Shown here: piece by piece, positions 63,312 to 64,000 of the stretch
How positions within the stretch are numbered: the first letter of the stretch is position 1
How the letters are laid out: each line of letters opens with the position of its first letter
Assembly: GCF_040655735.1 (NCBI RefSeq)
Contig: NZ_JBFAKK010000002.1
Span: 682,001-746,000, forward strand
Source: Phytomonospora sp040655735
Lineage (GTDB): Bacteria; Actinomycetota; Actinomycetes; Mycobacteriales; Micromonosporaceae
Length of the DNA stretch: 64,000 nucleotides
Direction of reading: 5' to 3'
The notes under the pieces: generated by a model
What the model was told of the DNA's origin: nothing
Seen by the model: the letters and a program-made list of their open reading frames with translations, nothing else
The model's database searches: none
Program-made: the position numbers and the translations under genes

Positions 63312-64000
63312 GTGCTGAAGATCAGTGGGGAGAAAGTCCCGCACCAGATCAAACGCGTGATCCACGCCGGTTCGCGGTCCTACGGGCGGATGACGGCTGC
63401 GGCGCGGCTGCTCCCGTCCTTCCTGCTGTGCGGAGGCCAGCGCTGCGGATCGACCTCGCTCTACCGGGCGCTGTCCTCGCACCCGGCGATCCTCAAGCCC
63501 GTGCTGCACAAGGGCGTGCACTACTTCGACACGAACTACCACCGCGGCCTGTCGTGGTACCGGGGGCACTTCCCGACCCGGCTGACCGCCCGCCGGGCCA
63601 CCGAGAGCCTCGGCATCCGGCCCATGGTCTTCGAGTCGAGCCCGTACTACCTGTACCACCCGCTCGCCGCCGAGCGCTTCGCCCGCGACCTGCCCGGCGT
63701 GAAGCTGATCGTGCTGGTCCGCGACCCGGTCGAGCGCGCCTACTCGCACCACGCGCACGAGGTCGCGCGCGGCTTCGAGCCGATCCTCGACTTCCGCTCC
63801 GCCCTGGACGCCGAGGACAAGCGGCTGTACGGGCAGGACGCGCGGTTGCGGCGGGAGCCGGACTACTACAGCTTCAGCCACCAGCACCACGGCTACCTGT
63901 CGCGCGGCGAGTACGCCGACCACCTCGACCGCGTCGCGCGCATCGTCGGCCGCGAACGGATCCTGGTCCTCGACTCGCACGACTTCTTCACCGAACCCGA
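63312..64000 (+). CDS. PAPS-dependent sulfotransferase (3' end outside window)
   Basis: At least 229 residues from GTG 63312, cut by the window edge. The 5'-phosphosulfate-binding loop is GGQRCGSTSLYRALSSHP near residue 38, followed by KGVHYFDTNYHRGLSWYRGHFP and the 3'-phosphate-binding block IVLVRDPVERAYSHHAHEVARGFE. This is the heparan-sulfate N-deacetylase/sulfotransferase-like class also found in bacteria. It transfers sulfate from PAPS to a hydroxyl or amino group, most likely on the polysaccharide made by the upstream genes. The start overlaps a 12-codon ORF (63280-63318). Confidence 0.9.
   Translation, partial: MLKISGEKVPHQIKRVIHAGSRSYGRMTAAARLLPSFLLCGGQRCGSTSLYRALSSHPAILKPVLHKGVHYFDTNYHRGLSWYRGHFPTRLTARRATESLGIRPMVFESSPYYLYHPLAAERFARDLPGVKLIVLVRDPVERAYSHHAHEVARGFEPILDFRSALDAEDKRLYGQDARLRREPDYYSFSHQHHGYLSRGEYADHLDRVARIVGRERILVLDSHDFFTEP

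Overview
The window is chromosomal DNA from a high-GC Gram-positive actinomycete. The evidence is roughly 70% or higher GC, frequent GTG and TTG starts, tight ATGA/GTGA gene overlaps, an XRE/DUF397 pair, an AfsR/SARP-type regulator, the actinobacterial rplM-rpsI-glmM order and a TPP-riboswitch thiamine operon. A member of Glycomycetales or a related order would fit, but the sequence alone does not prove it. I saw no insertion sequence, prophage, integrase or CRISPR array.

Layout. 1-2200: end of a PP2C phosphatase, a carboxymuconolactone decarboxylase-like protein and a GNAT enzyme. 2201-6167: copper module (CopC, then a CopD-CtaG fusion), a TetR regulator and a divergent membrane protein, with two matching operator palindromes between the last two. 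6180-12345: cydABDC (cytochrome bd oxidase and its ABC exporter) and a divergent PadR regulator. 12492-14951: L-serine dehydratase and a ketopantoate-reductase-like enzyme. 15217-20190: AfsR-like regulator convergent with a DrrAB-type exporter. 20263-27083: leftward genes, including a YhgE/Pip protein with an unusual ATPase partner, a class A beta-lactamase-fold serine hydrolase, a nucleotide-sugar epimerase and an acyltransferase. 27155-33929: two-component system, SHOCT protein, two tandem paralogues of unknown function next to an Imm21-like gene, an ABC-F protein and a lipoprotein. 34019-40475: TPP riboswitch, thiE-thiO-thiS-thiG-tenI-like, then thiD-thiC. 40576-43315: XRE/DUF397 pair facing two tiny cysteine-containing proteins across a palindrome-rich spacer, and an unknown protein. 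43595-46859: rplM, rpsI, glmM and an unknown membrane protein.

46984-48743 is the most interesting segment. A Ro60/Rsr (TROVE plus VWA) protein is preceded by a sequence in which the 3' half of a tRNA comes before the 5' half. Together they form a perfect 7-bp acceptor stem closed by a short CCA-containing loop, and the whole is enclosed in a long flanking stem. This is a Y RNA of the tRNA-mimic (YrlA) type, so the locus encodes a complete bacterial Ro60 ribonucleoprotein.

48834-53658 holds a CGNR regulator, a secreted protein, a tiny leader-like ORF, two tandem 310-residue GNAT proteins and small or unknown membrane genes. 53707-64000 (open at the right edge) combines sulfur activation (a class V cysteine-desulfurase-like enzyme; an APS kinase fused to a degenerate ATP-sulfurylase domain) with surface-polysaccharide genes (a secreted glycoside hydrolase, a Wzz-like protein with a broken P-loop, an O-antigen-ligase/polymerase-like protein, an APH-fold phosphotransferase and a PAPS-dependent sulfotransferase). 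I infer a locus for a sulfated exopolysaccharide or glycoconjugate.
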